The notes under the pieces: generated by a model
Told to the model about the DNA's origin: nothing
The model's input: only the letters and a program-made list of their open reading frames with translations
The model's database searches: none
Assembly (NCBI GenBank): GCA_027405735.1
Contig: JAPEHQ010000005.1
Location: forward strand, 620,001 to 684,000
Origin: Mucor racemosus
Lineage: Eukaryota > Mucoromycota > Mucoromycetes > Mucorales > Mucoraceae
Direction of reading: 5' to 3'
Length of the DNA stretch: 64,000 nt
Made by a program: the position numbers and the translations under genes
In this document: positions 12,088 through 27,440 of the stretch, one piece after another
How positions within the stretch are numbered: the first letter of the stretch is position 1
Layout of the letters: every line of letters begins with the position of its first letter

Positions 12088-12300
12088 TAAAAAAATTAAT
12101 AGCAACTGCAAAAAATAGGGTATGTCAGGATACACGTTTTTGAATTAAAATTGAGCATCTCAGATACATTGGTATACAATTTTTTCTTTGTGTTATTTAG
12201 TAAAAAAAAAAGTTGGGCAGAGATAAAAAGTGAGACCCAGTTTTCAAAGAAAAAGTAGTAAATTTTACCTGTTCTTGAAGCTCTCATGAAATATAAAATG
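12088..12300 (+). repeat. Repeat family R, 213-bp fragment (copy R4)
   Basis: The fragment matches the end of the 1.1 kb family R (compare 55940-56155 in the same orientation). Shared words include AACTGCAAAAAA, GAGCATCTCAGATACATTGG/GAACATCTCAGGTACATTGG, TGAGACCCAGTTTTCAA and CATGAAATATAAA. It abuts the truncated end of repeat A2. Confidence 0.75.
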
Positions 12301-12702
12301 AGTTTAGGAATAGAAAGCGTAATGTGATCAATTCATATGTATTTAGCAGTGTCCAAGGCATATTATAAAAGGTGTTTACTACCAATTTAATTGTAGAAAA
12401 GGTGGCATGTTCTGATTTCGAAGATTAGATACATTGAAAATACCGATGACTAATTTTGTTCATTTGAGATTTGAACACTGAATTGTTCATCTTTATTTTA
12501 TATGTATATTAAGGAGAGTAAACATGTGTTTATGTATTCAGCGTATAATCGTCATATTTACTCGTTTCCAGATGTCATACGTTTTATGGACAGGTTTTCA
12601 AACTGTACTGTTTAATCTCTTCTCAAGTATAGACAGAATAGAGAAGTATGTCTCATTAGTGAATATCTATATATTTTCAAGATAATTTTTATAGATATTT
12701 TA
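12301..12702. other. Intergenic, 3' of the USP gene
   Basis: AT-rich sequence downstream of a minus-strand gene. No gene, repeat copy or RNA was recognised. Confidence 0.5.
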
Positions 12703-16005
<3,303 letters not shown>

Positions 16006-16478
16006 TATGATTATAAAGAGAAAAGAACGTATATATGATTTATGCTGCTGCTGACGTACTTTATACCAGTGGCCGGCGCTCTTTTGCACAGCAGTAATTG
16101 AGCGAAAGAGAAAGAGGCAGGAGCTTGAGCTTGACCAATAACACAAAAGCTGCATTACTACGGTATGTCCCAAAAACCGCCAAAAAACCGCTATTTTTAA
16201 AGAGTTTTTAATCAATAATTTAATAATTGATTTCATTTGAATTTTCTTTATAAATGATATATGATATTTCAGTTGTGTTTTAGTAATTTTTTATTTACAA
16301 TTTGAAAAAATTTGACACACAGAAGTATGAACAAGGATTTAGGCTCTCAATCCTGTACTTTTTCCCAATAACACAATGATGGTGAGTTTCCATAACAGTG
16401 CATGGATAGAAAAGACATTTATTACACAGAAAGAAAGAAAAAAAAAGGCAACATGGAATACTATAATATATACAAAAT
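16006..16478. other. Intergenic between USP and SET2
   Basis: This spacer serves as the 3' flank of SET2 and promoter of the USP gene, both on the minus strand. Nothing else was recognised. Confidence 0.5.
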
Positions 16479-17394
16479 CTAATTATTATTAATGGAAGGT
16501 GAACTACTGGAAGATATGCTAGGGTTTCTTTGCTTAAATTTAGATACATAGTCTGTACCATAAGCATCAATAAATTTTTCAATTTTTATGCGTAAACCAG
16601 TATCCATTGATTTAATTTTTCGACCGGATTGCATTTCTCTATCCACAATATGATGGGTAACCTATAAAAGATATTAATATTTGATTATATTTCGCATACA
16701 AAATCAACTAACCTTGCGAGCAAGATCTTTAAATAAATGCTTATCTCCTTTCCAAAGTGATTGTTGCTTCGAAGAAAGATATTTTGTTACAACTTTTCCA
16801 ACTTCTCTTTTAAGGTCAACATCATTCAAAAATGGACCATCTTCATTCATTGCATCAACTGATCCACTAGTAGGTGTAAGTAAATGGCTTCCTTTACTAT
16901 TAGGACTATCTTCACCTAGACTTAATTGTCGAAGTCTCTTTTTTTCATCAGATTCCAATATGGCTTGTTCAACAAGTCCTTCTAATTGTAATGGATCAAC
17001 GACGCCTTCAATTGATAAACCTGCTTTTTGCGATGATGTTGATGAGGAGGTTGTTTGTGGTAAAATCGTTGTTGTACTTGGTGTTGATGAAGGAGGTGGA
17101 GGTGGAGGCGGTGGAGGTGGAGGAGGTGGAGGTACGTAAGATTGTAATTGTTCCAATTCTTCAGGTATCTCCCATTGTGTTTGATGTGTAGCCATATTAT
17201 AATAATAAGTTGATCCATCTTCAGTTACAGCTAATTGCCAATTAGTAGCAGGAATAACTGATTGTTGTTGTTGTTGCTGTTGAAATGCATAATAATATTC
17301 TTCAACGGTCATTCCTTCAGCTGCTGCTGCTTGAGCATAATAAAATTGACTGTAATCATACATGGAGGGATCTTGATAATAATCATTATATATT

Positions 17395-17429
<35 letters not shown>

Positions 17430-19376
17430 CTGTTGCTGTTGAAGCAGGGTATCATCTGTATTTGTAATTGCTGAATTAGGTGTAGAAGTTGTATTATTTA
17501 TAGTAATAGGAGTAGATGACGATATTTGATGATTTATATTATTCGTTGAATTATAAGAAAAGAATCCTCCAGTTGATTTTTTATGCTTTGCATTATAGTG
17601 CTTTTGGTGATGATGTTGTTGATATACAGTGTTATTATTAGATTCAAGCATTGCTTTTGGTGCAGTTGGAATCATGGATTGAGGTGGATATTGTATTTTA
17701 AATGCAAGCTCTTCTGGTGATACTTGCATTGAAAAGTATTCGTAAAAATCATTGTCTGGATCAAAGAATTCTCTACTAGACTCGAATCGTTTTCGTTTGA
17801 ATTTCTTTCGATTGTTATGTCTTTTCGATTTCTTGATTGACACTGTTGAAACGATCGATAATGTCTCTTCTTGTTCTTCAATATCCACCTCTTCATCAAC
17901 AGTCGCAACTGACATGTCCACATGCGCTCTTTTCGGTATACGATAAACACATTTTAAATCATTCCATTCATCTAATAAGTGTTGGGATAATTGACTAATT
18001 TCTTCATTGTCATGATCAACAAATTTCTGTACAACATCAAACAATTTACAATCCTCTAAACCATTTCTATTAGCTAAAGGCAATCTTTCCAAAACTTGCA
18101 AAACCTATAAATCAATAATATAAATAAAAAATGTCTCTTAGTAAAATATTGGGAAAACTTACTCTTAATACAATCATTTCATTATTTTTCCATTCACCCA
18201 ACCAAAACTTCAACATTTTCAATCCATGCAGCCGTACAATCATTTTCAAAATTTCTCTTCCGTGCGAATTATCCACATTTGTCATCTGTAATCGCATCAA
18301 TAATTTGTTGACTAACCGAGGTTTACCAACAGAATTCAACATGCGTTTAACAAAAGATTGAACCTTATGAGGATCTTGTAAAGGTTGAGGATCTCTTTTC
18401 TTTTGTATCATTTCTTCGACTTCTTCTTTGTCCTCATCACTAAGTTCATCATCATCATCATCTGAGGAAAAAACGGAAGAAGATGAACTTGTGCCGATGT
18501 GAGTATCTGTCAATACTTCTTCATCTGCTGCTTTTTCATCGGATGCACCAATGAAACCTTTGCAGTTGGGTTCACCACAATAACAAGGCTGAGCAATGGC
18601 ACCATAACGTTCGAATTTATAATCAAATGTCAATTCTTCACCTGCAGTAATTTCACGACTGGTGAATATACCAATGCGCATCTTTTTACCAATGACCCAT
18701 TTCTGTGTGACACAGTTGGGATTGCAAGAATGATTCATAAATCTCGCTAAACAGCCTCTTTTTGTCGCATCAATAATCTAATTTTCTCTGTTAAAACTGC
18801 CTTATTCCAAAATTGCACAAAATTTAACCTACCTCGTCATTTTTCAATGTCATAAAGTAGTAATGTTTAAAGCCTTCAGCGTCATATTCTCTTGTGCGTC
18901 TTATGAATTCAGTTTGTGGGATGACTTCACCAATGTATTCCATAATAAAAGAGTTTCTATAATACAATTTCATGTTAGAAATCAACTACATTTACCACAT
19001 GAAATGAAACTTACTGAGGTAAATTAGTCAACGCACGCAAACCAAACCCCTTTTTCTCGGTCTTTATAACATCTACAGGAGAATATTGACCTAATTGGAA
19101 ACGACGATTTCTACATAATCGACCACAAGGACAATCTTGTACAATACATTCCATAAACATCATTCGATTGATACAAATATTGTCATCTCCACAAGCTTCA
19201 TTTGGATTTTCTAATTCAGAATCGTATTTACATTCACAAGGCATACTTTCTTCTGCCATAGATCTTCCTGTAGCAGACCCAATGTAGATATTAGCTTGAA
19301 TATTCTCAAATGTTTGCAATGCTTCTTCCGTAGCAGATGGAAAATATTTAGAGTCTACCATAACATCTTGATATAT

Positions 19377-19407
<31 letters not shown>

Positions 19408-20394
19408 CCAAGAAATTAGTAAAATAAATTTGAGGATATAGGGAGAACATATTCAATAGGTAAAGGCAAGGTAAGGTAGGGTAGATATGTGTGAGTGTGC
19501 ATATAAAAAATGGTTCTCGTGACTAAAAAAGGTATAATGTATTTTATCTTACCTTTGTTACTCCAACTATCTTCTTCTTCATCATCATCATCTTCTTCTT
19601 CATCTTCTTCATTGTCGTCGTTAGAGGAAGAAGAAGAAGTATCAAACAAACTTCGGTCTGAATCACTGTCTTGCTGTTCACTTGATAGAAAAGAATGTGG
19701 TTCACCTTCTAAATCTGATTCATGTTCATCTGATTCATTTTGATCATCTTGTTGAATAGTTGTTCTTGGAGGTCGTTTTGAACCAAATTCAAAATGAAAT
19801 TGAAATAAATTCGAAGAATTGCTCTTTACTGTTTGTGTTTGTCCTCTTGAAGAAGAAGAAGAAGAAGAAGAAGAGTCATCAGAACCCATAATATCCAAAT
19901 CAGATTCATCTTGAATGTCGTCTCGTTGCTGTTGTTGTTGTTGTTGTTCATTATCATCATCTTCTTCTTCTTCCTCATCTTCTTCTTCTGATGTGTCTTG
20001 ATGGTAAGGTTGATTATTTTCATCGGTAAATGTTCGGTCATATGCATCTATGGAACTTCTTTTTGAAACATTGTTCATTCTATCCCACATGTCTTGTGTA
20101 GTGGTAGTAGTAGCAGTAACTTTAGCGCAAACAACATTCACAGTCGAAGAGGATAGAGCATGCGTTTTCTTAACAAACTGTTTCGTATCCAACACTTTTC
20201 AGAAAATAATTTTTAGTAAACAAATACATGTAAAAATGTCGAAATAATTTTACCTGAATTAACGTGCTTAATTATGTAATTTTTATCTCTAATTTCCAAA
20301 GAAAGTGCTGTTGATCTATTAGATATTTTAGCTTCATACAAAAGGCAAGCTTTTTTTTATAAAAAAAATATTACCTGATATTGGTGCTATGCAT
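16479..20394 (-). CDS. SET2: Histone H3K36 methyltransferase SET2 (SETD2-like)
   Basis: A nuclear enzyme that methylates histone H3 Lys36 during transcription while bound to phosphorylated RNA polymerase II CTD. Eight exons (20394-20375, 20315-20254, 20194-19553, 19366-19015, 18956-18833, 18777-18163, 18104-16713, 16661-16479) total 3390 nt, 1129 aa. Order: acidic, Ser- and Gln-rich N-terminus; AWS cysteines (PCECKYD, Cys285/287 onward); SET with FIMEYIGEV and ARFMNHSCNPNC (about 411-422) and ELTFDYKFERYG; post-SET CYCGEPNCKG (about 464-473); a TFIIS N-like middle; 16-residue polyGln near 827-842; WW domain NWQLAVTEDG...TQW (about 894-919); 14-residue polyPro; and a C-terminal SRI domain (GKVVTKYLSSKQ...KFKQRNPS) for CTD binding. 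Domain order is that of fungal Set2 and human SETD2. The two tiny first exons rest on frame closure alone and are the least certain part. Confidence 0.93.
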
Positions 20395-21082
20395 AAGCCA
20401 ATATCTTTTTTGTTTAAAAGGAAAAAAAAGAAGGGGGTTCTCTCTTTTTTTTAATTTGAAATTTCCTCTTCTTTTAACAATAAAAAATTCTAGAAAAAAA
20501 TAAAGAAAAAAGAGAGAGAAACTTGTTTTTGAGGAATATCAAGTTTAGTTTATTATAAACCAAACAAAAGAGGGAAGAAAAGAAGAAATATTTTATTTGC
20601 ACAGCTAAACTAATCAATCACTGGGGGCCAAAGGAAAACTGGCTTTCAAAACAAACGATCAAATGTTAAAAAACCAGTGCCATGATGGTCAAACTTGCCA
20701 TGTATTACATAGGCGATTATATGCCTTGCTTTTGATAAATTGAAGCTACAGCCATGTTTGATTGTATACCATAAAAAAATGCGGTGATTTCTGGTTGTCA
20801 TGGTAACTGTATCAAATCAAAATCATGAGCAACGAAATCATTTCAGTATTTGGGCTACACAAAAAGTACAAGATATAATCAAATCAAAATTGCTCACATC
20901 TTTCAGATCAATAATTAAGCTTCGTCTTTTTATATAGATATGGATAAATTAAAGAGATAATCTTGATACCTATATCCGAATAAAAAGATCTTTTTGGTTT
21001 CTTGATCAAGCAAAACATTTCGCCTATTTAAAAGCCTTTCTTTTCCATCTTTTTCCTTTTTGTATTATTAATCCAAAAGAAT
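20395..21082. other. Divergent promoter region between SET2 and ISA1
   Basis: The 688 bp separate two divergently transcribed genes. It contains purine-rich and T-rich tracts (20400-20580) and a CCTATTTAAAAGCC TATA-like word near 21023-21036, about 50 bp before the ISA1 start. No other gene was recognised. Confidence 0.5.
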
Positions 21083-21385
21083 ATGTTTCCTACATTAATT
21101 AAAAGACAAGCAGCAAAGACCATTATGGACAATGGATCTAGAAAATTAAAATTGAGAAAAGCTCCTCTAACATTGGTATATATATCTACGATTTGTATAA
21201 ATAAAAGATATTAAATCGTCAATAGACTACAGCTGCTGTATCTCGTTTGAAGGAACTGTCAAATGGAGAACATCCACAGTATCTTAGAATAGGTGTAAAA
21301 AGTAAAGGTTGTTCTGGTAATTCATACATGATGGAATTCACGAAAACAAAGGGAACATTTGATGAAATGGTCAATCAACAAGGTG

Positions 21386-21418
<33 letters not shown>

Positions 21419-21647
21419 AAGTTAGCGCACGTACATACAATGAGAAATTAATGCAAACATGCGTTTGTGTATCACTTTTATTATTATTCTACTTTTAGGT
21501 GTAACAGTTTTGGTTGATTCAAAGGCTTTGTTAACAGTATTAGGATCAGAAATGGATTACGTTGAAGATAGTTTATCTTCACAATTTGTGTTTCATAACC
21601 CCAATGTCAAAGGTACATGTGGTTGTGGTGAATCGTTTACCGTTTAA
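21083..21647 (+). CDS. ISA1: Iron-sulfur cluster assembly protein ISCA1 / Isa1
   Basis: An A-type carrier that works in the mitochondrial matrix with ISCA2/Isa2 and IBA57 to deliver 4Fe-4S clusters to aconitase, lipoate synthase and similar enzymes. Three exons (21083-21175, 21226-21382, 21499-21647) give 132 aa, close to the usual ~130. The N-terminus MFPTLIKRQAAKTIM is short and basic, fitting a mitochondrial targeting peptide. The cluster-ligand cysteines are present as SKGCSGNSY (Cys60) and GTCGCGESFTV (Cys124, Cys126) at the very C-terminus, as in human ISCA1. Intron 2 starts at a GTGAAAA donor running straight into a run of about 28 adenines, a slippage-prone tract close to the splice site. 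Confidence 0.95.
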
Positions 21648-22600
21648 TATTCCCTGTTTTTATTCAAAAAATTATCAAGTATGATTTCAGTGTACATCTA
21701 TTCATTTCCTGTATCCATATAATAAAGTATTTTCTTGTATTGCATATCCGTTATATTTTGATAAATTATATTTTGATAAATTATGTTTATCTAAATGCTT
21801 TTTTGTTGCATTTTCATTTTAACTGCCGAAAAATCAAAAACGATGGGATTGCATTACAAAAGATCTGTTTACTTGCAAACTAGTTGTGCATAAATATCTA
21901 TACACACTAATGAAAACTTGTGAATATACTAGACACATTATACGGTCGTTGGTGAAGGTCTTTATACACATCAAACTGGACTTCTCGAAAAAAAAAAGAA
22001 TCCCAGTTAGAGACCATCTAGCCTTTAAAGAATTTTTAAATAACAATTTATCTTTTCAAAATCACCAAATAAAGTGTTGTGGTATAAACAGTATTGTAAT
22101 GAGGTGTATGGTATTTTTTTTACTCATGTTGTACAGCTCTTTTTTCGAGCTTTACCCACGGAATCTTTCTCCTTTCCCGTCGCCATTCCTTCTTCTAACC
22201 AAATATTTTATCTGTGCAACCCTTCGACTAGCTCATTAAAACAATCTAGTATGACACTTGACAGTAATTTCAAGGTCTACTATGATACTCAGCATATCCC
22301 GAGAGATCTGCATGAATAACTCCTTAGAGAATACTCCATTTCTTCATTCTACATATTAAATGCAAGTATATAATATAGCGCCAAATCTCATGTAATACTT
22401 GATAAACTGTTAAAGTTAACTTTGTTACAACTTGAACCGTTGTTGCCTTTTTTAAACGTAAAGAATAACAATAACAAATCCTTTGTACGCTTATAATTGT
22501 ATGTCTTCGATTTGTATATTACACATTCTCCCACATCTTTCTTTTGCTTATTCTTTTTAAAAAGTTATACCTCTTCTTTATATACCAAGATAAAATAATC
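21648..22600. other. Intergenic, with one short unassigned coding-like stretch
   Basis: The region is mostly AT-rich. Between about 22035 and 22319 a plus-strand frame stays open and has protein-like composition (LPTESFSFPVAIP, QIFYLCNPSTSSLKQ, DSNFKVYYDTQHIP) before a stop. It resembles a last exon or a 3' relic of a lost gene, but no partner exons or family were recognised. The rest is the 5' flank of the gene at 22601. Confidence 0.3.
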
Positions 22601-24108
22601 ATGGCTTACTACAGAAACTATTACGATAACCAAAGTGAATATGATGATGAGCAAAGTGTGGCTGATAGTCAGACTGATCTATACGGGTACAATAACAAAT
22701 CTCGTCCACATAGAAAAAATGGCGTTTCTGCTGTATCAGATGGCCCTTCAAGACAAACCAGGAACAAGAATAACAGAGGCTTAATGAACCCTAGAAGATC
22801 ATCTTTTATGAACCAAGACTTTTATTATTTACCAGAAAATGAAAATAACAGTGGTTTCGATTATACTCATCAACATCATCGTAACTCAAGACCCCATTCA
22901 TCATTTATTAGTAGTGATCCGATGGCATCACTTGATGACTACCAGCACTATTATCAAGATCAACAACAAGGAAGAAGACGGGGTTCTCAGTTAAATAATC
23001 AGGTTAGATGTGATACAAAAAATAGTAAACAAAAATGCTAACAGAAAAATCTAAACAGTATCATGATTACCCTATTACTCCAGAAGATGAGAGAAACAAC
23101 TATTTATACCACGACCGATCTTTTGCATCATCTGCAGAAGAAGTTTCAAACTATCCAGCAGCCATCAATCAAAATGATGGAATGTACATGGTTCCTGAAT
23201 CACATCATTCAGAGGCTACTTTGGACGATGTAGATGACAATTCGTTTATAGAAGATACAACTACTCAAAGAAATACATTGATCAATTCTGAATCATCTGC
23301 CCCTATAAAGGATGCTTATTACAAAAACAAACCAATTAATCCTTCTGATGAGAATGTTGTTTCGCCACTACAACTGACTTCTCCTTTTGAACCGCCAACA
23401 TCACAACAGCAGCAACAGGAACCAGAAATTCCTTTCGATCAGCAAAATCACAATCCAAATGCCAATAACCCTGTCCAAAAAAAAAAGTGGTTCAGAGGTA
23501 TTGTGAGGACAGCCTTGATTATCAAAAAAAGTGCACAGAAATTCAAACGAGATGATATATCCAGAACCAACGTACAACAACAACAACAAGAACAGCAACA
23601 GCAGATATTCTATGGTAATACATCTTCACCATCTATTCAAGTAATATCTGCCGGCAATAATGGATTACTGGGCGATGTATTGGACTCAAGACAACAGCAA
23701 GAGCTTATCACACAATTATACCAGTCGCCTCCTCCTGCCCCAGGCAGCAATGCCAACTTACTACCAGAAAAAACCAAGATTACAAGTTTGGACCGTATTT
23801 GGGTATTCCGACTCCAAGAAGCAAACACAACATTTGATAAAACTAGCAATATCGCTTGGATAGGATTTGATTTTGAGAATCAACTTAAAATTGAACAGCA
23901 CATTAAAGAGCTTGAAACTAGACCAGAGGATGGTCGTCTTGCTTTATACGATTCACATATTCGTCACAAAACTATGCCTGTTATCGTAACACCAAATGAT
24001 AACAAAGGCTATTATTTTGCGGATATGCATCAGACTAAATTGATTACGTTGGAAATTACTTCTATTGAGAACGATCATCAAAAAGTAACTTTTGTATATA
24101 GAGTTTAA
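22601..24108 (+). CDS. Protein of unknown function with conserved-looking C-terminal domain
   Basis: Two exons (22601-23002 and 23059-24108) make 483 aa. The intron has a perfect TGCTAAC branch point at 23036-23042 and must use the acceptor CTAAACAG (23058), because the nearer AACAG breaks the frame. The first ~270 residues are hydrophilic, rich in Asn, Gln, Tyr, Asp and Ser, and probably disordered. A short basic segment KKKWFRGIVRTALIIKKSAQKFKR (residues roughly 155-180 of exon 2) could be an amphipathic or membrane-binding helix. The final ~110 residues look folded: LDRIWVFRLQEAN, NIAWIGFDFENQLKIEQHI, LALYDSHIRHKTMPVIVTP, GYYFADM and ITLEI. The W...W.gFd..nQ..iE pattern recalls the WWE ligand-binding fold, but the similarity is weak and could be convergent. 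No transmembrane segment or signal peptide is present. Confidence 0.8.
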
Positions 24109-24845
24109 ATTAAACTGTTATTCATTATAAAAAAATAAAAATGATCCAATTACTGCTTTTCAGTGGCGATTTTCATGCGAATTCAATAAAACTATTAAAT
24201 TTTACAAAATATGTTTAAAAACATTCTGTCATTATCGCTTATATATATAAATGGCATGCAAAGCCATGTTTTGAAGATATTAGGTACATGATTGAATAAT
24301 CATAACCATGCTTTAGAGTTGTTGGTATAATCTGTTTGGAGTTCTTGAATTCTAAATTTTGATTTATGAGCTTGTTTATCTTTAAAACTGGGGCATATAC
24401 ACCACTTTTTCTATAACGAATTATTTTCCAGTAATTAACGAAACAACAAAAATGGGTAGTTATATATGCTTATAATAGCTATAAAGTAGGTGCAGCCTTC
24501 GTTCTCAAAACATCCAAATATTAGCTTCTACGAATTGATTTTGGGTTTTTAAATCCAGAACTGGTCTTTTCCTATTTTGCATAAAGTTTCCTGAACGATT
24601 AATATATATCAAATGGATGCACGTTTACCTATAAATATAAAAGATATATATATATATGTACGGTATATATGAACACGAACAATTCCGTTATTTAAAGAAC
24701 AGTTGTCGCAATTATAGCTGTCGATAACGGTACTTGAGATAATAAGTCGAATTTGAAAGTTGCTAATCTTGAAAATAGAAGCTCCCAACTTTTTCTATAA
24801 CTAAATTCATACCAAATACTTTTTAGGATATACTTTATACACTGC
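24109..24845. other. Intergenic 3' flank, no gene seen
   Basis: AT-rich DNA containing (TA)n-like runs near 24635-24660. No coding frame or repeat partner was recognised. Confidence 0.45.
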
Positions 24846-25995
24846 AAAATATCTCACAAGAGCCTCAAAAACAGGTAAAATTCACTACTTTTTCTTTGAA
24901 AACTGGGCCTCGCTTTTCATCCCTCCTCTACTTTTTGCTGCACTAAATAACTACAAGAAAACATTATATGTCAATGTACCTGAGATGTTCAGCTTTAATT
25001 CAAAAATAAGTGCTCGGAAATATCCTACTTTTTGCAGGTGGTATTAATTTTTCAGTGCTAATGTTTCAGATTTTTTACGCGTATTTCACTGCTAAAGGAT
25101 TGAAAACTTTGAGGCTCCATATTTCTAAGAAAAACTAAGCTATACTAATATCTTCTAATAATAAAATTTACTTGTCTTAAGGCACTTTATAACATATTTC
25201 CATATGAAAAAATTTTGAACACTTTTATTTTTTTCTTCATTTTTTTAATATTTTTGCAGTAGATTTCAAAATATTCGTTAAATTGAGCAACGCTTTTTTT
25301 ACATTCATGTCATCAAGCTCGTTGAGCTCTCTTAGACCCAATTTAGTTGTCTTAAAAATATCGATTTTTCGTGGAGATATCCTCAAAAATGTGTATAAAG
25401 AGATACCCTCATTTCTAATCTCAATTTTCCCCTTGTATACCCACATCCCAAATTCTGAATTTCAAAAAAAGTTGGACAAAAATCTCGCTTTCTCTACGAA
25501 AAATGCAGCTAAAAGGTTAAATAATAGCTTGATCAATAGATAATTTTGCTATGCATTATCTCCATTATTTAGATTTAAAATATGCTTATAAAAAGTGTTC
25601 TGTATCTTCAAAAAACCTTCAAAATTTCAATTGCATTTTGCGCATCATTTTACGTGAAACATTTTTTTAAATTTTATTTAAGTGGATGCAGAATTTAAAA
25701 CTGTACAAAAACCATTTAATACACTAGGTCTACTTACTTTGCAGTTCATGAAAATTTAAACAATTTTGGTTTTTGCATCATTTTTTTTCGTTTTTTCATC
25801 AAACCAATTTTGGAAGCCCGTTACTATAGGGCTTAAGCTGTGATAAGAACTATTATTTTAATTATCTCGACGAAAAATCAATATTTTTTGCTGAAATAAA
25901 AAATACAGAGTAGTTTAGAGTTGGACCTATCTTGTGAATACAAAAAATTAAGCCTCAATTTAGGCGCTCAATTTTTAATAACCAATTGTAGGTCA
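24846..25995 (-). repeat. Repeat family R, copy R1
   Basis: This ~1.1 kb family is also at 32643-33815 (same orientation), 55035-56155 (inverted) and 12088-12300 (fragment). Positions 25029-25851 are base-for-base identical to 32852-33674, while both outer parts differ by about 15-20%. On the minus strand a 69-codon open stretch (VYKGKIEIRNEG, FLRISPRKIDIFK, LRELNELDDM, ending KILKK) is related to the open stretch of R3, so the family once carried a coding sequence. No target duplication or terminal repeat could be defined. Confidence 0.8.
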
Positions 25996-27257
25996 AACTT
26001 GGTCATTTTTGGTCATTTTTGGTCAATTTCTGGTACTAATATTGCTATTTTTGGAGATATATCAATGGCTTATGGAGCAAAATTACATGTTCTTTAAAGA
26101 TTTTACGCGATTCAATTTAATAGTGGGCAAGAACATTCGAAACCCATTTAAAAACAATCCGAAATCTACTTTTTTTTACAACTGTTGTGGAATAGACAGA
26201 GATATTTACCGAAAAAAGTATAAAAAAACAATAGGAATTCGACTAGATAACATTAGGGTTTTATTATCAAGTTAAATTCTACTTGTTGAGGACTTTTGTA
26301 ATAAATAAATGTCCTCTTTATATAGTTTTCATCAGAGAGATTAGGTAAGCATTCCTATGTCCATACATAGCCAATAATACCACTTGTCAGACATAAATCT
26401 TGATAGTAACCAATCAATGTATTTATAGAGTTCATGGGCCCTTGATCATAATGGTGTGATTAAATCCACATTATGTTGATTGGTCTTTAACTATAAGTTG
26501 CTAGGATAGAAGCTTGGCAGAAAATTTATATTAGTATGAATCAGCATATATCATTTAGTAGTGTAATGTCTATTCATGTCAGTTGTACTTTAATTGAGAA
26601 TCAGATGAAATGGAGATCAATATAGTGGATAAATGTGTACATATTCCACAACTGTAAAAAATTGATAACAAAAAAAAACCCCTATCTCAGCGAATTTCGA
26701 TTCTAATGACTTCCAACTTTAAATAAAAGTAGGGGCACATCTTTGACACACTGATATCAAAGATCAACATTCATAACCTACTGTGTGTTGAAAAAACCAT
26801 CGCCAATGGGCACCTATAACTTACTGCTGCTGTTCACTTTTATTGAAACCAATTCAAATACAATCTCTTTGAATACCAATCCAAGTAATCTGGTACTCCT
26901 CATGAATATAGATATGAATAGGTAATACAAGTATCTCGGATACCAGCTTCCATAAGTCATTGTGCATTCGGCAAGTTTGAACAACACGTTGGTTACCTGC
27001 TATTTACGCCTACTAAAGTCAGTAAGATCACCAGTTCTCAACGAATATGAATCCAAATGACCTCCTCCCGTTGCAATGGCAGGTATTTCTAATGTTGAGC
27101 AATAGAATTGAAAAAGGTTTAGCCTCCCTGAGTTGCTGTAGAAATGGAAAAGCAAAAACTCGTACGTGCTCAACCTATTTTGTATCAATTGTTTCAGGTA
27201 TTCTTTGAAAACCTTTATAAAATCAAATGTACTGCAAGCTTCAATGTATATACGACA
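25996..27257. other. AT-rich intergenic DNA, no gene seen
   Basis: The stretch starts with three near-perfect GGTCATTTTT repeats (about 25998-26028). It contains a GAGGAC/GTCCTC stem around 26289-26318. Open stretches lack splice partners and family resemblance. Confidence 0.4.
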
Positions 27258-27440
27258 GCTGCAACAGTATTCAGTGGTATAATTTTAGCATCCCATTAAT
27301 TTGCTGGTTTGATCATAAAAATCAATCGCCCAGTTTTTCCTAGTAGTAGGTTTTATGGCTCAGTAAACCATTTTAAAATCAGAAATAGCGCTAAATCAGC
27401 CAAAATCAGCATATATGACAATGATAACTACCAAAATTAA
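27258..27440 (-). repeat. Repeat family S, fragment (copy 3)
   Basis: The reverse complement matches the left ~180 bp of S copies at 3240 and 53037. Shared words include GTTATCATTGTCATATATGC, GGCTGATTTAGCGCTATTTC and AAATTAATGGGATGCTAAAATTATA-like sequence. Confidence 0.65.

Noticed and set aside
16006..16236. N-terminal extension of the USP protein to an ATG at 16236
   Set aside because: The extra 77 residues have no DUSP-like features, and the ATG at 16005 starts directly before the conserved region.
17262..17474. Leucine-rich open frames on the plus strand opposite SET2
   Set aside because: They are the complement of the polyglutamine-coding CAG/CAA tract.
23035..24108. A second gene starting at the ATG at 23035
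   Set aside because: That ATG lies in the branch-point region of an intron, and the frame joins cleanly to the upstream exon at acceptor 23058.
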